This document shows positions 50,856-64,000 of a DNA stretch of 64,000 nt, piece after piece. The translations under genes and the position numbers were made by a program. Positions within the stretch are counted from its first letter, which is position 1. Each line of letters opens with the position of its first letter. The DNA is from Strix aluco (taxonomy: Eukaryota > Chordata > Aves > Strigiformes > Strigidae), in contig NC_133933.1 in the NCBI RefSeq assembly GCF_031877795.1, positions 67,782,003-67,846,002 on the forward strand. Reading direction: 5' to 3'. The notes under the pieces were generated by a model. That model was not told where the DNA came from, ran no database searches, and worked only from the letters and a program-made list of their open reading frames with translations.

Positions 50856-53800
50856 CTGTGAAAAGCAATCAGTACAGAAATCATGAAACTCAAGATGAAG
50901 GATGACATTCTCAGGTATTTAATAAGAGAAATAGCAAGAACTTTATAATAGTGATACAGAAATCATAAAGTTCATGCTTCTTCCCCACCCACACGAAGAG
51001 GCAGTATTCAATCCCTATATTTCAGCATAATATATGTGTTTATTTCAGAAAGAAAATACATTCCAGTAAAAAGAGTACTATCACAGGACTTGGAAGATCT
51101 TGAGTTCAGTACACTGCCTGTAACTGGCTTTAATGTGACCCAGGCTAAGTGACTGGGGGGCTGATATATCACCTAACTGTACATGTCTAGATGGAGCCTA
51201 AATGACTAGGCAGAGTTAGGTACAAGAAAGCTCTTACTCTGCTGTGCCTCTGTTCCCTAGCTGTACAACTGAAAGCAGCAGTAACTTGCTACCTCACAGG
51301 AGTGTCACTGGAATATATTAAAATTACATAGCACTAGCATACAAGGTGATCTTCGATATAAAACCAAAAATGTGACAGCAAAAGAAACCTCAAAGTACAG
51401 TTTGAAAGTACAAATGTATGACCCACTTTTGGAAAATGAGAGAAAAGAGAGAAAGAAGTAAGAATAGGTTAATAATCCTATTGTATTGTCTGCTGTCCTT
51501 CCTACATATTAATATAACTATAAATGAAGAAAGTATTTTAGTTCTACAATTAGGAAAGCAAGTATACTCAGGCAATACATACATTTCTGGTTACTCAACA
51601 GAATACATTCTTTTCACTCAGTAGCAGGATAACTCTAATTCCCTAATGCTGTATTATGAGTTTTTCGTATAGGGCTAAACGTGACACAAAAACGAAGGCA
51701 GTTTTTATACAGTATTAAATCAGTAATTAGAGTAATTAAATTACCTTATTGTTAGTAAGGAAAATATGCAGGCTTCATAGAACTGATAATGACTTAGGTA
51801 ATTTCATCTGAACTTTTAACAGAATGTCACGTACAACTGTGATGTTTTCATTTTGCAGTCTGGTATAAGTTTTGGAAAAAGGGAGGACAGAAACTGGGCA
51901 GTTGTTCGAAGGAAGTAAGATTCAACACAGTTTTATTCATAAAAGGAACTGAAGATTAAGCATTCCTTTCAGAGAACAGTAATGATCGCTTGAGATAAGA
52001 AGCTGCATAGCAACTCACTGGATTTCAGATTTAAATAACAGCTCAGGAAAAATATCCATGGACTGAAGACGACTCTCTCTATTCTACTATTTCTTTTTAT
52101 GACAAAATGCTGACCATTTGTTCTGCTGTGAAATTAAAATATGACTTTGTATGCTGGTTTTATGAGTATTATTATTTTGAGACGTTTTTCAGAGAAGTCA
52201 TTAAAGTTTTTCTGGATCATAGATATTTCAGTATTTGATTTCTCCAACAGCAGATGTGTGAGCACCTTCTGTGGCAAGTTTCTTCCTTAAGTAATTCAAT
52301 GGCTATTGAATGACACAAAGTCAGCAACAACAACAAAAAAACCATACTTACATACTGAGTGTCAATAATTAATATATTTTATTACACCTGTAAGTCTCAC
52401 ACTTCTCATGGGCAGCCCAAAGATCCCACTGAGTTTTAATAATATAAAAGCACAAAATAATTTTATTGCGACTTGACAAGCCATGTGTTTTCAAGAATGC
52501 AAACAGTAACAATGTCACTACTGTACCAGCCTGAAGGTTAGATTTTCATTTATGATGTGCCAGCACCTGCCTTAATTCTCTCACACATTTTAAAAGCTGG
52601 AACAATTTCATGGCCCGTTGAAGGAGTGACTAACGTAGGTGCTAACAGTTACCCAGTGACAGCGACATGTGGAGGAACCGGTAGACTTGTTTTCACATTT
52701 CATTTATATAGTGCTGCTAAGAAGTGGCTGGCATTCAGTTTAATTCCTGGATAACAAAACACTTAAAATTAATTCACTTTTTAAACTTGTGTCTGCTGTT
52801 TCTCAACTTCCCAACTCTCCTAATTCCATCTTTGCCCCCCCGACTGTTACTGCTTTCAGGTAACAAGTTTAAATTTTAAAGTACAGAAAACTTTCCTTTT
52901 GTAGTACATTAAAAATGAGTAGTTGCTCCAACCAATTTTTATCTAAGTTACTATCTGGTTTTGAAAACAGATGACTTAAGTTACTACCTATGCTCCTCTA
53001 AACCGTCTTTAAAACTCACATGTGGAGTGGCTGTGAATGACCTGAAGGTGAAGGTTTGGCCCGAGTCCCAACAAGCAGCTGTACGTTGGATTATGAAGAA
53101 GTGGTTACTTTATCCTTTGGATTATCAGATTATTTCAGTAGCACAAATACTACTTACCAAAGCACAAACACAGCAGGTTGAAATAAGTAATTTCTTATTG
53201 TGAAACATATTTTCTGAATTGAATGATCAAACTTGTTGCCACTCCTTTGTCACATTGCTCTGAATGGTTGTCATGGGTCTGAACTGAAATTTAATCATCA
53301 GCAGACAGCACCTCTGAAACATCACTTGCTGCTTCAGATGAGCACTGTATTACAATACATTATGCAAAAAACATTACCCACAACAATCTCTTGCTCTGTA
53401 TTTTCATTCATAAGGGAAAGAGTTCATAATACTGGTAAAGAACAGTAGGAAATGTACTTTCAAAACTGGGCTCTTGACAGAACAGCCCAAAAACCGCACT
53501 GCAGGCTAGCCACATGCAAACTCTGGATGTTGACTTAAAGGACATCATGTTAAAATCACATCTTTTTGGTTATTTCAGTAATAACTGATTTGTCTATGAA
53601 TCACAAGACTTGTCAGATGATTGCTATGACCCATAACAGATTACTCTGCCATCTGCAGTAATGTACCTTATTATGATGGTGTCTTGCATAAAATCGGACT
53701 GAGACTCTGCCCTGCTCCAAGCACAAAACACCCCAAACTATTATTATCTCACCAGCATTTTCTCTTTCTCCTCCCAAGATCAGTGTCAACCAAAAGAGAA

Positions 53801-56800
53801 AAGCACAGCCATATGAAGTTGAGAGAAAAAGGACAATTAAAAAAGAAGAGTAAAAGGTGAAGCAGCTGAGAGTGAATGCTCAAATTCTGTCCTCAGTTGC
53901 ACCTGAATCTCCCAGCAGTGAGGAGCCATTCCTAGCATATGAGATCCACCAGGTGACATAAAATCAAGATGCAGTTTTAAGAGGAAGAGTTTATGTGAAT
54001 GACTTATAATAATACGCTGAACATACCACTTCTTTACTAACAACTGCAAATTCTAATTTAAATTTTAAATATAAAATTTCAGTGATGACACCTGATGGAA
54101 GTCATATAGTGACTTTGAAACAGAAAGTTATTGATAGCTATTTCTAGTTAAGTTAAATTGAATTACAAGTAAATTAATCAAAAAATATCATTGCAGATAT
54201 CTCTGAACTTGAGTTGTAGAACCACATGCTATATTATCTAGTTAAAGAACGCAGGCTGGAAGGCTCACATGGGAAGGATTTAGTAAATATGTGCAATTTT
54301 GAAATTAACACAAAAGATGAACAAGAATGACTTTTGTTTATACCCATAAAACTTCCTTTGAGAACCACTGTTTATTCATTGTGGCAACTTCTGAATGCTT
54401 TGTTTACCTAAAAAAAGCATCATCTGTATCTCTTAAAATATGCCCATTCTCATATCCTGTGGAGTTACTGCCTAGCACGGCGGTTGGAGAAACCCTTCTT
54501 TGTATACTGAACAAAGTTACTGCAGGAATTACATAGACATATTGTATAAATTACATACTCATTTACAGAAGTGTCCGTATAAGCATTCCTCACAAAGCTT
54601 AACTTCTACCTTCAGAAAGCCTGAGCTCACAGTGTATCTCCTGATGTGTTTCAGCACGCAGCAAAAGTGGTTGCATTTTTCTGTGCGTAATTTTATAGCC
54701 AAAATCACAAATACACACTATCAGACCATGGATGATGTCTAGATACCGCACGTGGCCCTCAAGAGGTTAATAAGCTACAGGAATCAATGGCTGCCTTCTC
54801 TCTCCTTACAAAGTTCCTCCAGTTACACAGATCTGCTTGCCTTAACATGATCTATGGCTCATTACACCCCAGCTTCTGTTATTTCAGGGAAAGAGGTTTC
54901 CTGCACTAGGAACTGCTACCACTTTTCTTTCAGATTTCTTTCACGTTGCTGCGTTAGCGTGTGCCCACAGGCAGTGTGAATACAAAAATGATGGAGGTTA
55001 TGTTAACAATGGTTGAGTTAACATCCAGAAACAATCACATAAATCAAATTTGGACAAGGATGTACTTAACTCTGCACCAGACATTCATTACATTGTTATT
55101 GTTCTTTCAAAGTAAACAAACTTGGTTATGCATTCAAATAAGGCCTCTGAGTTTTCCTTCACAGTATTGCCTTTTTCTATTTTATTGCACCTCAGTGTAC
55201 AATAAAAATAGGTCACCCAGCAGCACGAGTGGATAACAACAGGTTTATTAAATTTCAAAAGCCAACTGATTCAGAAGCAGAAAATGTTTTTCCTCTTCTT
55301 TCCAAAAGGATGCAGAATAAATCAGGTCCTCAAGCCTTTGACTCATATGGTTTATAATACCCTTCCCCCTCTTCTGAGGATGGAAAGACTTTCTGTACTC
55401 AGCCACTGCTCTACAACTGTATGCCTGAAGAGTCAGGCAGGATTGGTAGAGAAGTGCTGGAATATCTGGAAGATATAGTGAGAGGATCAGACCTGCAATT
55501 TACTGTCCAGACAGTCTGCAAACAGCAAGAACTCTGGGAAACAATTTGTCTCTGGTTCTATATGTTATGGAGGGAATTTCCTGCACTGGTTCCTGGCTTG
55601 ACAGCTAAGTAGAATGCTTTTATTTGAGAGTCCAAGAGATATGTAATTGACTTATGAGGAATAATTGGTGTTTGTCCATTTTTTGTGTTGTCAAATCATG
55701 CCAGGCATTTAGATCACCTTCACTGAAGTCTTGTTTGGCATACTCATTGCATGACTTGGTTGCTAAATTCTTCTTATAAAGAAGAGCACACAGCACTGAT
55801 GATAGAAAAAAAATTGCTGTGCCTTCTTAATATCTTCTTAAATTATGGATTTATCATATTATCCAGAAGAAAACCACAGCATGAGTAGGGATAGCTGAAC
55901 TAGCACAGGTAATCTAAAACTTAATTCCAAACTTAGTATTTCAAATTTGAATTTTGGAGAAGGCACTGGTAAACTGAAAGAACAGATCACCTCTTCTCTC
56001 TGCACTGTCTAGGCTTTCCTGTTACCTTTTATCTTGCAGTCCAAAAACCTTTTGGAAAGGAAACACTGCAGTTTTGAAGAAAGGCCTGAGATGCACAAAG
56101 CACCAGAAACCTATGCAAAAGGATTGTCGCTTGAAAGATTTCAGTCTAGTGTAGAAGGACCAAAAAGCTCAGATGAATATCCCAGTTGTACTTCTTAATT
56201 GTCTGTGGCTGGTGTGAGAAACTGACAAACAGGTTTGATTCAAAAATCATAAGATTGTGTCAATTTCATCATCTGAATATACAGTGGTCACTGCAACTAA
56301 GAAGCCAGAGATTAACACCTTGCACTGTATCTACAGATAAACAAGTGTTGTACTGAAATCTTGTAAATGTAGAAATCCTCATGAGACTTCCTCAATCCAA
56401 AAAGGTTGTGCTATAAACATTTTGGTTTTACTTGCTTCTCTAATGTCTAAACAATTTTTTGTTCCAATTTTAGGGGTCAAGTGCTTTCTGTTTGCTGGCA
56501 TTTTTCATATGGGTTGCAACTGTATTATTTCTCTTTAAATTTTTTTCAATTAGGAAGAGGCTGTGAGAAAGAGATGGGGAGACGGAACACATCAGAGAAA
56601 AGCAGAAAATTAGAAGTAAAACAAAAGATCTTTAAAATTTTATGCTTTGAGTCAAGATTCCATTCTTCAACCACCTGCACAAAAGCAATGCAGAGCCCTG
56701 CTTACAGAAGAGGTGCTTGTGTGCTTCTTTGGCTAATGTAGTTAATGAAATGTGACAGATTCTGGGACATCAACTTTCCAGGTCACCTTGCTGTGGGGTT

Positions 56801-59800
56801 TCCTCTTTGAACACCACTTGAGGTAACAGCTCAGTTTCCAGAACATAAAGTTCCTGTACATTTGTTGGCACCTTGAAGAACGCTAGTCGTGCAGCTTCCC
56901 CCCATCCCAAAATATATTCCTTTTGATGCTGTTTGAGACTACAGAATTTAAGAATTACGCAGATTATCCCACTTATATCTAATTATCCCATTACACCAAG
57001 TTCTGGAGCAACTAGGGTTTCAAAGCCCAGTTAGGTAACAGAATATTACAGGAAGAGGAGTAGATTAAATCCAAATTTCAGATTAATTTAGATGTGTTTC
57101 TCTTCACAATTTGCAGCCTTTATTGGGGTCATCAATCATCTTTATGCAAACAAACATGTTGGCATCTTTTAAGCCTCCTACAAGTTCTTAGGAAACGGCA
57201 TATTGTGCTCCATTTCGCCACAAAGTCGTTATCATTTCAATATGAACCTTCACTTTGCCACTTCAATCCTTGTACAGTAGCACAGTCAGGACCTTTTTTT
57301 CCTAAAACTGCAAATGTTCTATAGCTGATTATAGTTTCTCCAACAGGAAATGGTACATCTCCTCCCCCTTCACTCCCCTTGAGAAAAAGCAACATAACCT
57401 GTAATAACAGCAAACCCAGCTTTCATTTATCATCTTAATGATCCCTTCTCCTTGTTCTTTCTTTTCCTTTGGTCATTTGGAAAGCATCCTCAGTGTTATC
57501 TTCAGTAAGCCCTTTCCCTTTTCTAATCAGCAAAAAGAAGGTGGGGTGGCAGAATGGGTCACACATCATTTGGAAACTTTTAAAGGGACATTCTCAGTTG
57601 AACTGAATCCCAAATCTTATTAAAAAAATAAGTTACAAACCTGTACAATCAGGTCAGTGTTCGCTAAGACTGTGTGTGTGAAGAACATCTAGTTCTTTGA
57701 TTGCTCTGCTTGCTCTTGTGAGTTCTGAAGCATTCATAACCCAAACTGCTGCATTTTGTTAGCATATGAGGGCACGTGCATCAATCAGTTTTACATTCTG
57801 GCTTTCATTTTCTACAAATGTAGCGTAAAAGCTAAACAAGGAGCATGAATGGCAGGAAGTATAATATACTTTTCAATCTACCTTGTTATTAAATTTTGGA
57901 GGTAACAACTCTTAAAAAACACTTAAAAGCACAAACAACATCTCGAAGCAAAAAAACTTGCTGTTATTTGATGAAAAGGAGGAACCAGACTGACTTCCAA
58001 TGACAGGAAGAATTTTTGAATATAGTGAAGTATTACCAGAAAACATAACAATCTTTGTGCTGAAACATTAAGAGAATTCCAATTCCTCTTCCTTTAAATA
58101 GGTAACTGAAAGCAAGGCCACAGGCTGACTTCAGTTCTGGAAATGTTCTTCCCATTCAAACCAGACACAAGCTAACCAGATTAAGAAGCCCATGTGCCTT
58201 CGGGATGTTGATGAGTACCTTTTGGACACGCTTATCCATAAGGAACTAAGGGAGGTATTATGTAGTAATGATGCAGACCTTGTAAGATGTCTCCCTTTCT
58301 AATTTAATAACCATCTAGAACTTTGGACTCATCTCCACGAGCTGAGTTGGGATCCAAGTAACCCAATCAACCCTTGAAAGTTCTTCACAAGACTTTTAGT
58401 GTCCTAATTTAACCTGGGTCAGAAATATCTAAAAAGGCATCTCTCACTCCCACTTCTTTTTCTAGCCAAAGGCAACAAAACAAGACAGTTAACCAAACTC
58501 TTTTTAACCTCACTCATTTGGGTTCAGGTTACTTGATGGTTCAGTTTTGGGTTGGTGGTTGTGGTTAAGTTTTATTTTCCCTGGAGATGCGCCCTACCTG
58601 AAAGCCCTGGAGTGTTCAAAATCCAAAACCAAAAATAAATGTAAATTTTGCAAATGGACCCTTCTGTAGACAGGCAGAAACCACAGATTCAAACATCCAC
58701 AGACTTATGTTCTTTGAGATGGAGACTTTTTCATGAGTTCATATATTCCCTTACTAACCCTGACAACACTTTTCATTTCTGCAGTACCTAATTCATCACT
58801 TGCAGCAAAGCATCACTTTATTTGCAAACAAACTGAAAACCAGGTGTATTTTGCTTGACTCAAATCAGACAGCAAATCAAGGACAGAGACTGAATGGTAC
58901 CTAATATCACTGTTTATCACCATCTGGTACTAAAAGTGTATCATCCATACTAACTTAATTTGCTAAGCTAAGCTTAAAGAGCAGGTGGAGTTCTTTTAGA
59001 TTCGGCTTCTGCCTGTATGACAATACCAAGATCCTAGGTAATATGCAGATATACCTTTGGAGTGTCCATGTTTTGACCTTTTAGATATTCTCAGATACCA
59101 CTCTATGTTCCTGTTCTGCAAGGTGTAAAGAAACAGAAATCTCTTCGGGTAACACCATTTTGATTCAGAGACTCCACTTTGCTGGTCACATACTACATCC
59201 TCTCCTTGTTATCCCTCCTAGATCAATATAGAGAGAAGTGAATTCTGTCAGACACTGGGATACTGTGGATAGCTTACTGAAAACAAGTGGATGCAAGATA
59301 ATGAAAGCAATGGTATGACTGATATTGTGACAAAAACAAAGTGTCCCTAATGAAGAATTTTTCAGGAAAAGTTAAAAATGCAAGCAGAAATAATTTTAAC
59401 TACATTATTCCATGACAGACATATTTAAATATAGTCAATTAGAGGCTAAAAATTTTGTTATCTGCAAGCAAAAATTCGATCCAGAGGAAAGCCTAGCATA
59501 AACAAGATGGGAACTGGAGAATCACTGTTTAAGTCTTAAAAATCTCCTTGTCTTCTGACTTAAAGCTCGATAAGCAAATTTGTAAATAAAGTTACTCATC
59601 TCAGATGTAAACTATGTTATTTTGTTACTCAATTTCACCTGTCAATAAAACAATCTACACAATTGGAGCAGGGTGAGGTCTTCTTGGTTACTGCTGCACT
59701 CCTACCTACAGTTCTAGATTTATTACAAGGAATTCCCTCAAACTTCTGGTTAATACAATGAAGAAGTGTGCCATCACAGTCACCAGCACAACTCATCATG

Positions 59801-62800
59801 AGATAATGAAATCTATTTTAATCAATGCATATTACTCACTGGCACGATCTGGTTCAATGACTCACTTGAGCAACTTTGTCAATCAGAGAACTAAATTATT
59901 GCTGCCTTACCTTATAGTCCTTTATTTCTCAAATCCAAACTATGCTTTGCTAGAAGGAAAATTGGATCAAGCTAATTTTCACTGCAGAAGTGTTTCAAAT
60001 TTCTGAATTATTACCCTGAAAATCTCCTTTACTATCCTGTGAACAAAAAGGTTAATTTAATTCACAGAAATGCAGAGGTGCCAATAAACTGCCATCACTA
60101 ATTTCAACCTTTATCAGGTTAGGTTTTCTTCCACTGCTCCCATTTTAAGGACTGGCTTATTTGCATGAAGAGAAAACCCTCCCCTCATTTTCCTATAAAC
60201 CTATAGGGCTGTGCAAAACTTGTATCTTTTAGTTTAGGAGCTTGTAAAGTCTGAGTATTTGTTCAAAAACACTCTAGTGAACATGGAACCTCAAGTCTGC
60301 CATGTCCAGCTTTTTTTTTCTGGGGTGTATCTGTGGCCATCAGGAGCAGGTGGTCCCCCTGCCTTACGACGTCAGGATGGAAAAAGGGATGGTTGGCTTG
60401 CCTCTGGGTGTCTTCACACCAGGCTGGCTAACAAGCATCGGCTGCTGCAGCTTCCCTGGGGAGAGGAGCTGCTACATAGCTTCCCCTCAAGCTTCTGGCT
60501 TGATACTGTCAACACAAACAAGTATCTGGTTGGTCATGCAGGTCTCCACAAGTTGCAGGGACTGACTCAAGAGGCTGAGGCAAACCTATGCTTCTCGCAA
60601 TGCAGAACCAAGGAGTTCTTGGTGACACAGGGGTATTTCACATTCAATTTTGTATTCCAGTGTCTTCTTAACATTCCCAAAACCCACCAGTGAACTACGC
60701 CTCAAGGAAAGCTTGCAACTAGGCAGAGAAAAGACAGGAAGATGCTAAAGCCTTGCATCTCCTCCAGACATGATCCTGCAAAATCCTCACAGTCCTGACA
60801 GCCTGGCACTGACAAGGTGAAATAACACTAACTTCCTATATATTGCAGAGAGGCACCAGAGGAATGTGTAGATGGCATCACAGACGTTAGCTCAAACAGC
60901 AAGAAGCCAACATTAATCCAGTTGGCTTTGATTAGGGCTACAGAAGATCCCACTTTCAGAGCACAGGAAGTCTTCCTATCCAAAAGGACTTAATGGTGTC
61001 TTAAGTTACACAGTGACTTTACTGCAGGACTCCAGAAAAAACAAATGATATGGCCTACTCTGTGTTAACCCCTAACAGCCATCCTAAGGAAAAATCCACT
61101 TTGGTTTGACTGAATCTGTAAGTATGTTAAAAAAGTTACATTTAAGTAACCTTTAGTCTGACAATTGCAATGCCCTGAATTTTTTTTTAAATTTCAATTT
61201 TCACAACGAATGTCAACTCTGTTCAAGAATGAACTTCAGTGTTTTCCCTTAGTTTAAAACAAGGGTGGTACTGTTATTTGGAATAATATTTCAGATGGTA
61301 GAGGGAACAATCACTATTTAAGCTCAGTTTGTCTGAATTAGTGAGAAGCTGGAGTAATGTTGATGCTGCATTTCTTTATAACTTCTGAGGATATTTACCA
61401 TAAAATTTTCTGTCTCATCCCTCCCTTACTGCAACAGCTTTCAGTTATTGTCCCCAAACAAATGTAACATGGTGCCAAAATTTTACTGCAAGTATTAGCT
61501 AGGCGCTTTTCAAAAAAGTCTGCAGTAGTGACATTTATATATTTCTTTTTGATAGGATGGGCAGCATCATGGGTTTTGCTGTTTACAGGGAAACTGTTTT
61601 GCTGTTTACAGCAGAAATTGATTTGACAGACAGATGTATATGAACAAATAATATGAAAGTTTGTTTACTTCCTGGAAAAACACATGTCTGCATGCTCTGA
61701 CACTGAGCATCTTCGTTTACCTGTAGGTCACTGAGTCAGCCAGGCCCAGTGCACTTGCCATCTATGAAATTTGTAGTCAAGTGTCTAGAAATATCACTCC
61801 ATTTTTCACTGAAAAAATAAGCCAACACCACTCCCTAGGCAGAAAGCAGTAAATACATAAAAACCTGAAAACAATGGGAAATCCAAAATCAGGACCCTGC
61901 TTTTCCTTACACAGAGATCATGGTAAGCCGTCGTGACTTCTTTCAGATTATAGAAAAGCAGTAAACAGAAAGAATAAGTCAGATGTCCCCAAGACAGAGA
62001 GCACAGGAACATAAAGCCCCAGCTGCCCCACCTCTGTGGGACCAGAGATGCATGCGGAGAAAGGCATCGCTTTTAAGTTCAGCAGTTACAGGAGAAGGGT
62101 TATGCAGAGTGCCCTGCTCCTTGTATGATCAAAGGCTGAGTATTCGCCAGTACATCTCTCGACGTGGATCTCTCCCTAGACAGCCCACAGACAGCACCAG
62201 CAATTCCCAGAAGCTGGCAGGATCTGAAGGATGGCAGGATTCATCTACAGGCGATAAAAGTGAAAGCCCTATTGCCGGAAAAAAAGAGCTGAAAACTTTT
62301 TGGTTTCTTTAACCAGGTAGAGGAAAGAACATGTGATGAGAATTTTACATAACGTATATGTATTAAAATTTAGTCACACTCGAATGTGAATATACATTGA
62401 CTTCTACTTCATGAATGAAAATAACTGGTTTATTTTCTCTCAGACTTTATTAGGGCATCAACAGTAGTATTTCCAGCTAGCCTAAAACAAGTTTTCATTG
62501 GCAAGCCAGGACTAAATTATCCTCAGAGCTCTGTTCAACCAGTACGTTATTCCCTTTGTGCAGGAAAAACTACCGGACCAATCTTACCCCTTACATCTTC
62601 CCACCTCAGCCACAGCAAGCACTCTGATGGACTTACGGCCTAGAAAACACCTTTCATCAGTCAGACCAAAAGCAAGGACTTTGCCAGCTTGGGCAAATGC
62701 AGCCGATCAGAGTCTAAGTCCTCCCTTTCCTATCAGTCCCTCTTTTCTCCTGAGTCCCAGCCAAACCTCACCCTCTGTGGCTGGGCTTCTCCCCTACTCC

Positions 62801-63774
62801 CTGTCACCCTCCTCCATTTATACAAAGAAGACATAAAACTTTGGTTTGATAATTGCTTTTTAACGAAAAGCGTAATTGCTAGAAGCTTAAAAGTGTTATC
62901 ACTAAACAAACTGCCGGACTTTCAGTCTGTTTTCATGAAGACAGTGAATAACTTTTGTTTCAAAGGTTACACAGAGTGATCTGTGCAGTACACAAGGACA
63001 CACTGAGATCTGCCTGTGTCTGAACATTGGAGTTAACACAGCATTCAGACTGAATGCTACTGGGCCCAAGACTAAGTGTTCTCTTTTTTTAATTTTTTTT
63101 TTTTATTTTTTTTTATTTTTTACACACTGCCTAATGAGTCTGCATCTGTATAGAGAACCCATCAGGTGAAAAAAAAACCTAACAGGATCTCGATTTTTTT
63201 GTTTCTTTTAGTTTTGCCCTCCTTTATTTACAACAGTGGCAAAATAACTTCAATCAAAATGAGGTTAAGATTATTTTTAACAGATGTTCACTGCTGGCCT
63301 GACCCAAAATCCATTGACGTCAATGAGAAGACTCCATGGGGCTTTGGATTGGGTTCTAATTGTTCGAAAAATTAATGTTATTGTAAACCACTGGTCAGTG
63401 CTGTCACATGCTCCCCTTCTGTGCCAATTCTATATGACCGGATAACAGACTCACATAAATCTGTTCCAACTGTTGGCTAAGAGGCTAAAGGACACAGAGG
63501 TTTATCTTTTTAATTCTGAAGCACCCTCGTCCCCTCCAGCACACCCCATGGCACTACCATATTTACTTGACAGACTCAGCATTATGGACAGTATTCATAC
63601 AATCAAAACATTTCACAGTCAAACACTGGGTGGGAATAATAGAATTATTAATGCTGACTGTGTGAAGACAGCTGAGCTACAGATACATATGAAATGAGAT
63701 ACTTTGGTTCGTATACTTTCAATACAGATTTTTTTTTTTTTTAATGCAGACCTGAAGGAAGGGGTTGCACTTAC
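50856..63774 (-). other. PDE7B large intron
   Basis: A 12.9 kb intron between the N-terminal exon and the KKKVKR exon. It is mostly AT-rich single-copy-looking DNA. Notable contents are GC-richer open stretches at 60259-60693, 61983-62312 and 62558-62836 (plus strand) and T-rich tracts at 63082-63121 and 63730-63742. No interspersed element or RNA gene is recognised with confidence. Confidence 0.8.
63082..63121 (+). repeat. T-rich tract with AA/A interruptions
   Basis: Long T runs broken by AA or A (for example TTAATTTT and TTATTTT) make a 40-base low-complexity tract in the large PDE7B intron, 650 bases from the upstream exon. Confidence 0.8.
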
Positions 63775-63858
63775 TGTTAAGAAGACGGAAGTCTATAAAC
63801 GGGTAGGAGCCACGGCGCTCGGAGAGAACTCCTGTCTGACCTCTCACCCGTGCATCTC
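63775..63858 (-). CDS. PDE7B: PDE7B N-terminal region coding exon (ERRGSYPFIDFRLLN)
   Basis: An 84-base exon that opens with two bases of a split Gly codon, followed by DARVRGQTGVLSERRGSYPF, then IDFRLLN and one base of an Asn codon. RRGSYPFIDFRLLN is the conserved PDE7 N-terminal segment; RRGS looks like a protein kinase A site, which has been proposed for this family. The acceptor is TTTTGCAG right of 63858 and the donor GTAAGT left of 63775. About 28-30 upstream residues with the start codon and promoter lie beyond the window. Confidence 0.95.
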
Positions 63859-64000
63859 CTGCAAAACACAAAAACCCCAGAGACGTTAGAAGGGGCAGCT
63901 GCCTTTCTCTGCTGTTTAGATCTAGATCTATTTTCTATTCAAAGTGATGATGTTACACTCCTCCAGTGGGAAAACTAAGGTCCAAAAAATCATCTCCCAT
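63859..64000 (-). other. PDE7B intron (start of window-edge part)
   Basis: Non-coding sequence upstream of the last visible exon, continuing past the window. Its minus-strand left end is the TTTTGCAG acceptor. Confidence 0.8.

Overview
This is vertebrate nuclear DNA, almost certainly from a bird. The coding sequence is split into short exons with GT-AG introns, the background is AT-rich and mostly non-coding, and three interspersed elements are of avian type. These are a 5'-truncated CR1 LINE of the young bird form (22686-24012), a solo LTR of the ERVL-like family common in neoavian genomes (6489-7093), and a second LTR-like element on the minus strand (about 9942-10920). I infer a neoavian bird; the species cannot be read from the window.

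Two genes face each other tail to tail. On the + strand, the last four coding exons of MTFR2 (mitochondrial fission regulator 2, also FAM54A/DUFD1) lie at 1145-1362, 2441-2741, 5088-5274 and 7431-7508. The stop codon is at 7506-7508 and candidate poly(A) signals lie at 8133-8358. The 5' part of the gene is outside the window. On the - strand, eleven coding exons of PDE7B (cAMP-specific 3',5'-cyclic phosphodiesterase 7B) run from 63858 down to the stop at 30014-30016. They encode 419 residues, which is everything except roughly the first 30 of the family's usual ~450. All their junctions are canonical, every reading phase joins correctly, and the catalytic residues are intact. The MTFR2/PDE7B pair in convergent orientation matches the arrangement at human 6q23 and separates this locus from the paralogous MTFR1/PDE7A pair.

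Layout: 1-8.4 kb holds the MTFR2 3' half, with the solo LTR in its last intron. From 8.4 to about 25 kb lies an intergenic desert with the minus-strand LTR, an unidentified GC-richer segment (11.27-11.9 kb), a badly decayed old CR1 (about 18.0-18.45 kb) and the younger CR1 (22.7-24.0 kb). From about 25 to 30 kb lies sequence downstream of the PDE7B stop, probably partly its 3' UTR. From 30.0 to 64 kb are PDE7B exons and introns, the largest visible intron being 50856-63774 (12.9 kb).

I see no tRNA, rRNA, CRISPR, operon or bacterial feature, and no convincing undescribed system. The points most worth checking are the C-terminal motif kept in MTFR2, the two LTR promoters beside or inside MTFR2, the unidentified 11.3-11.9 kb segment, and a few protein-like open frames in the big PDE7B intron.
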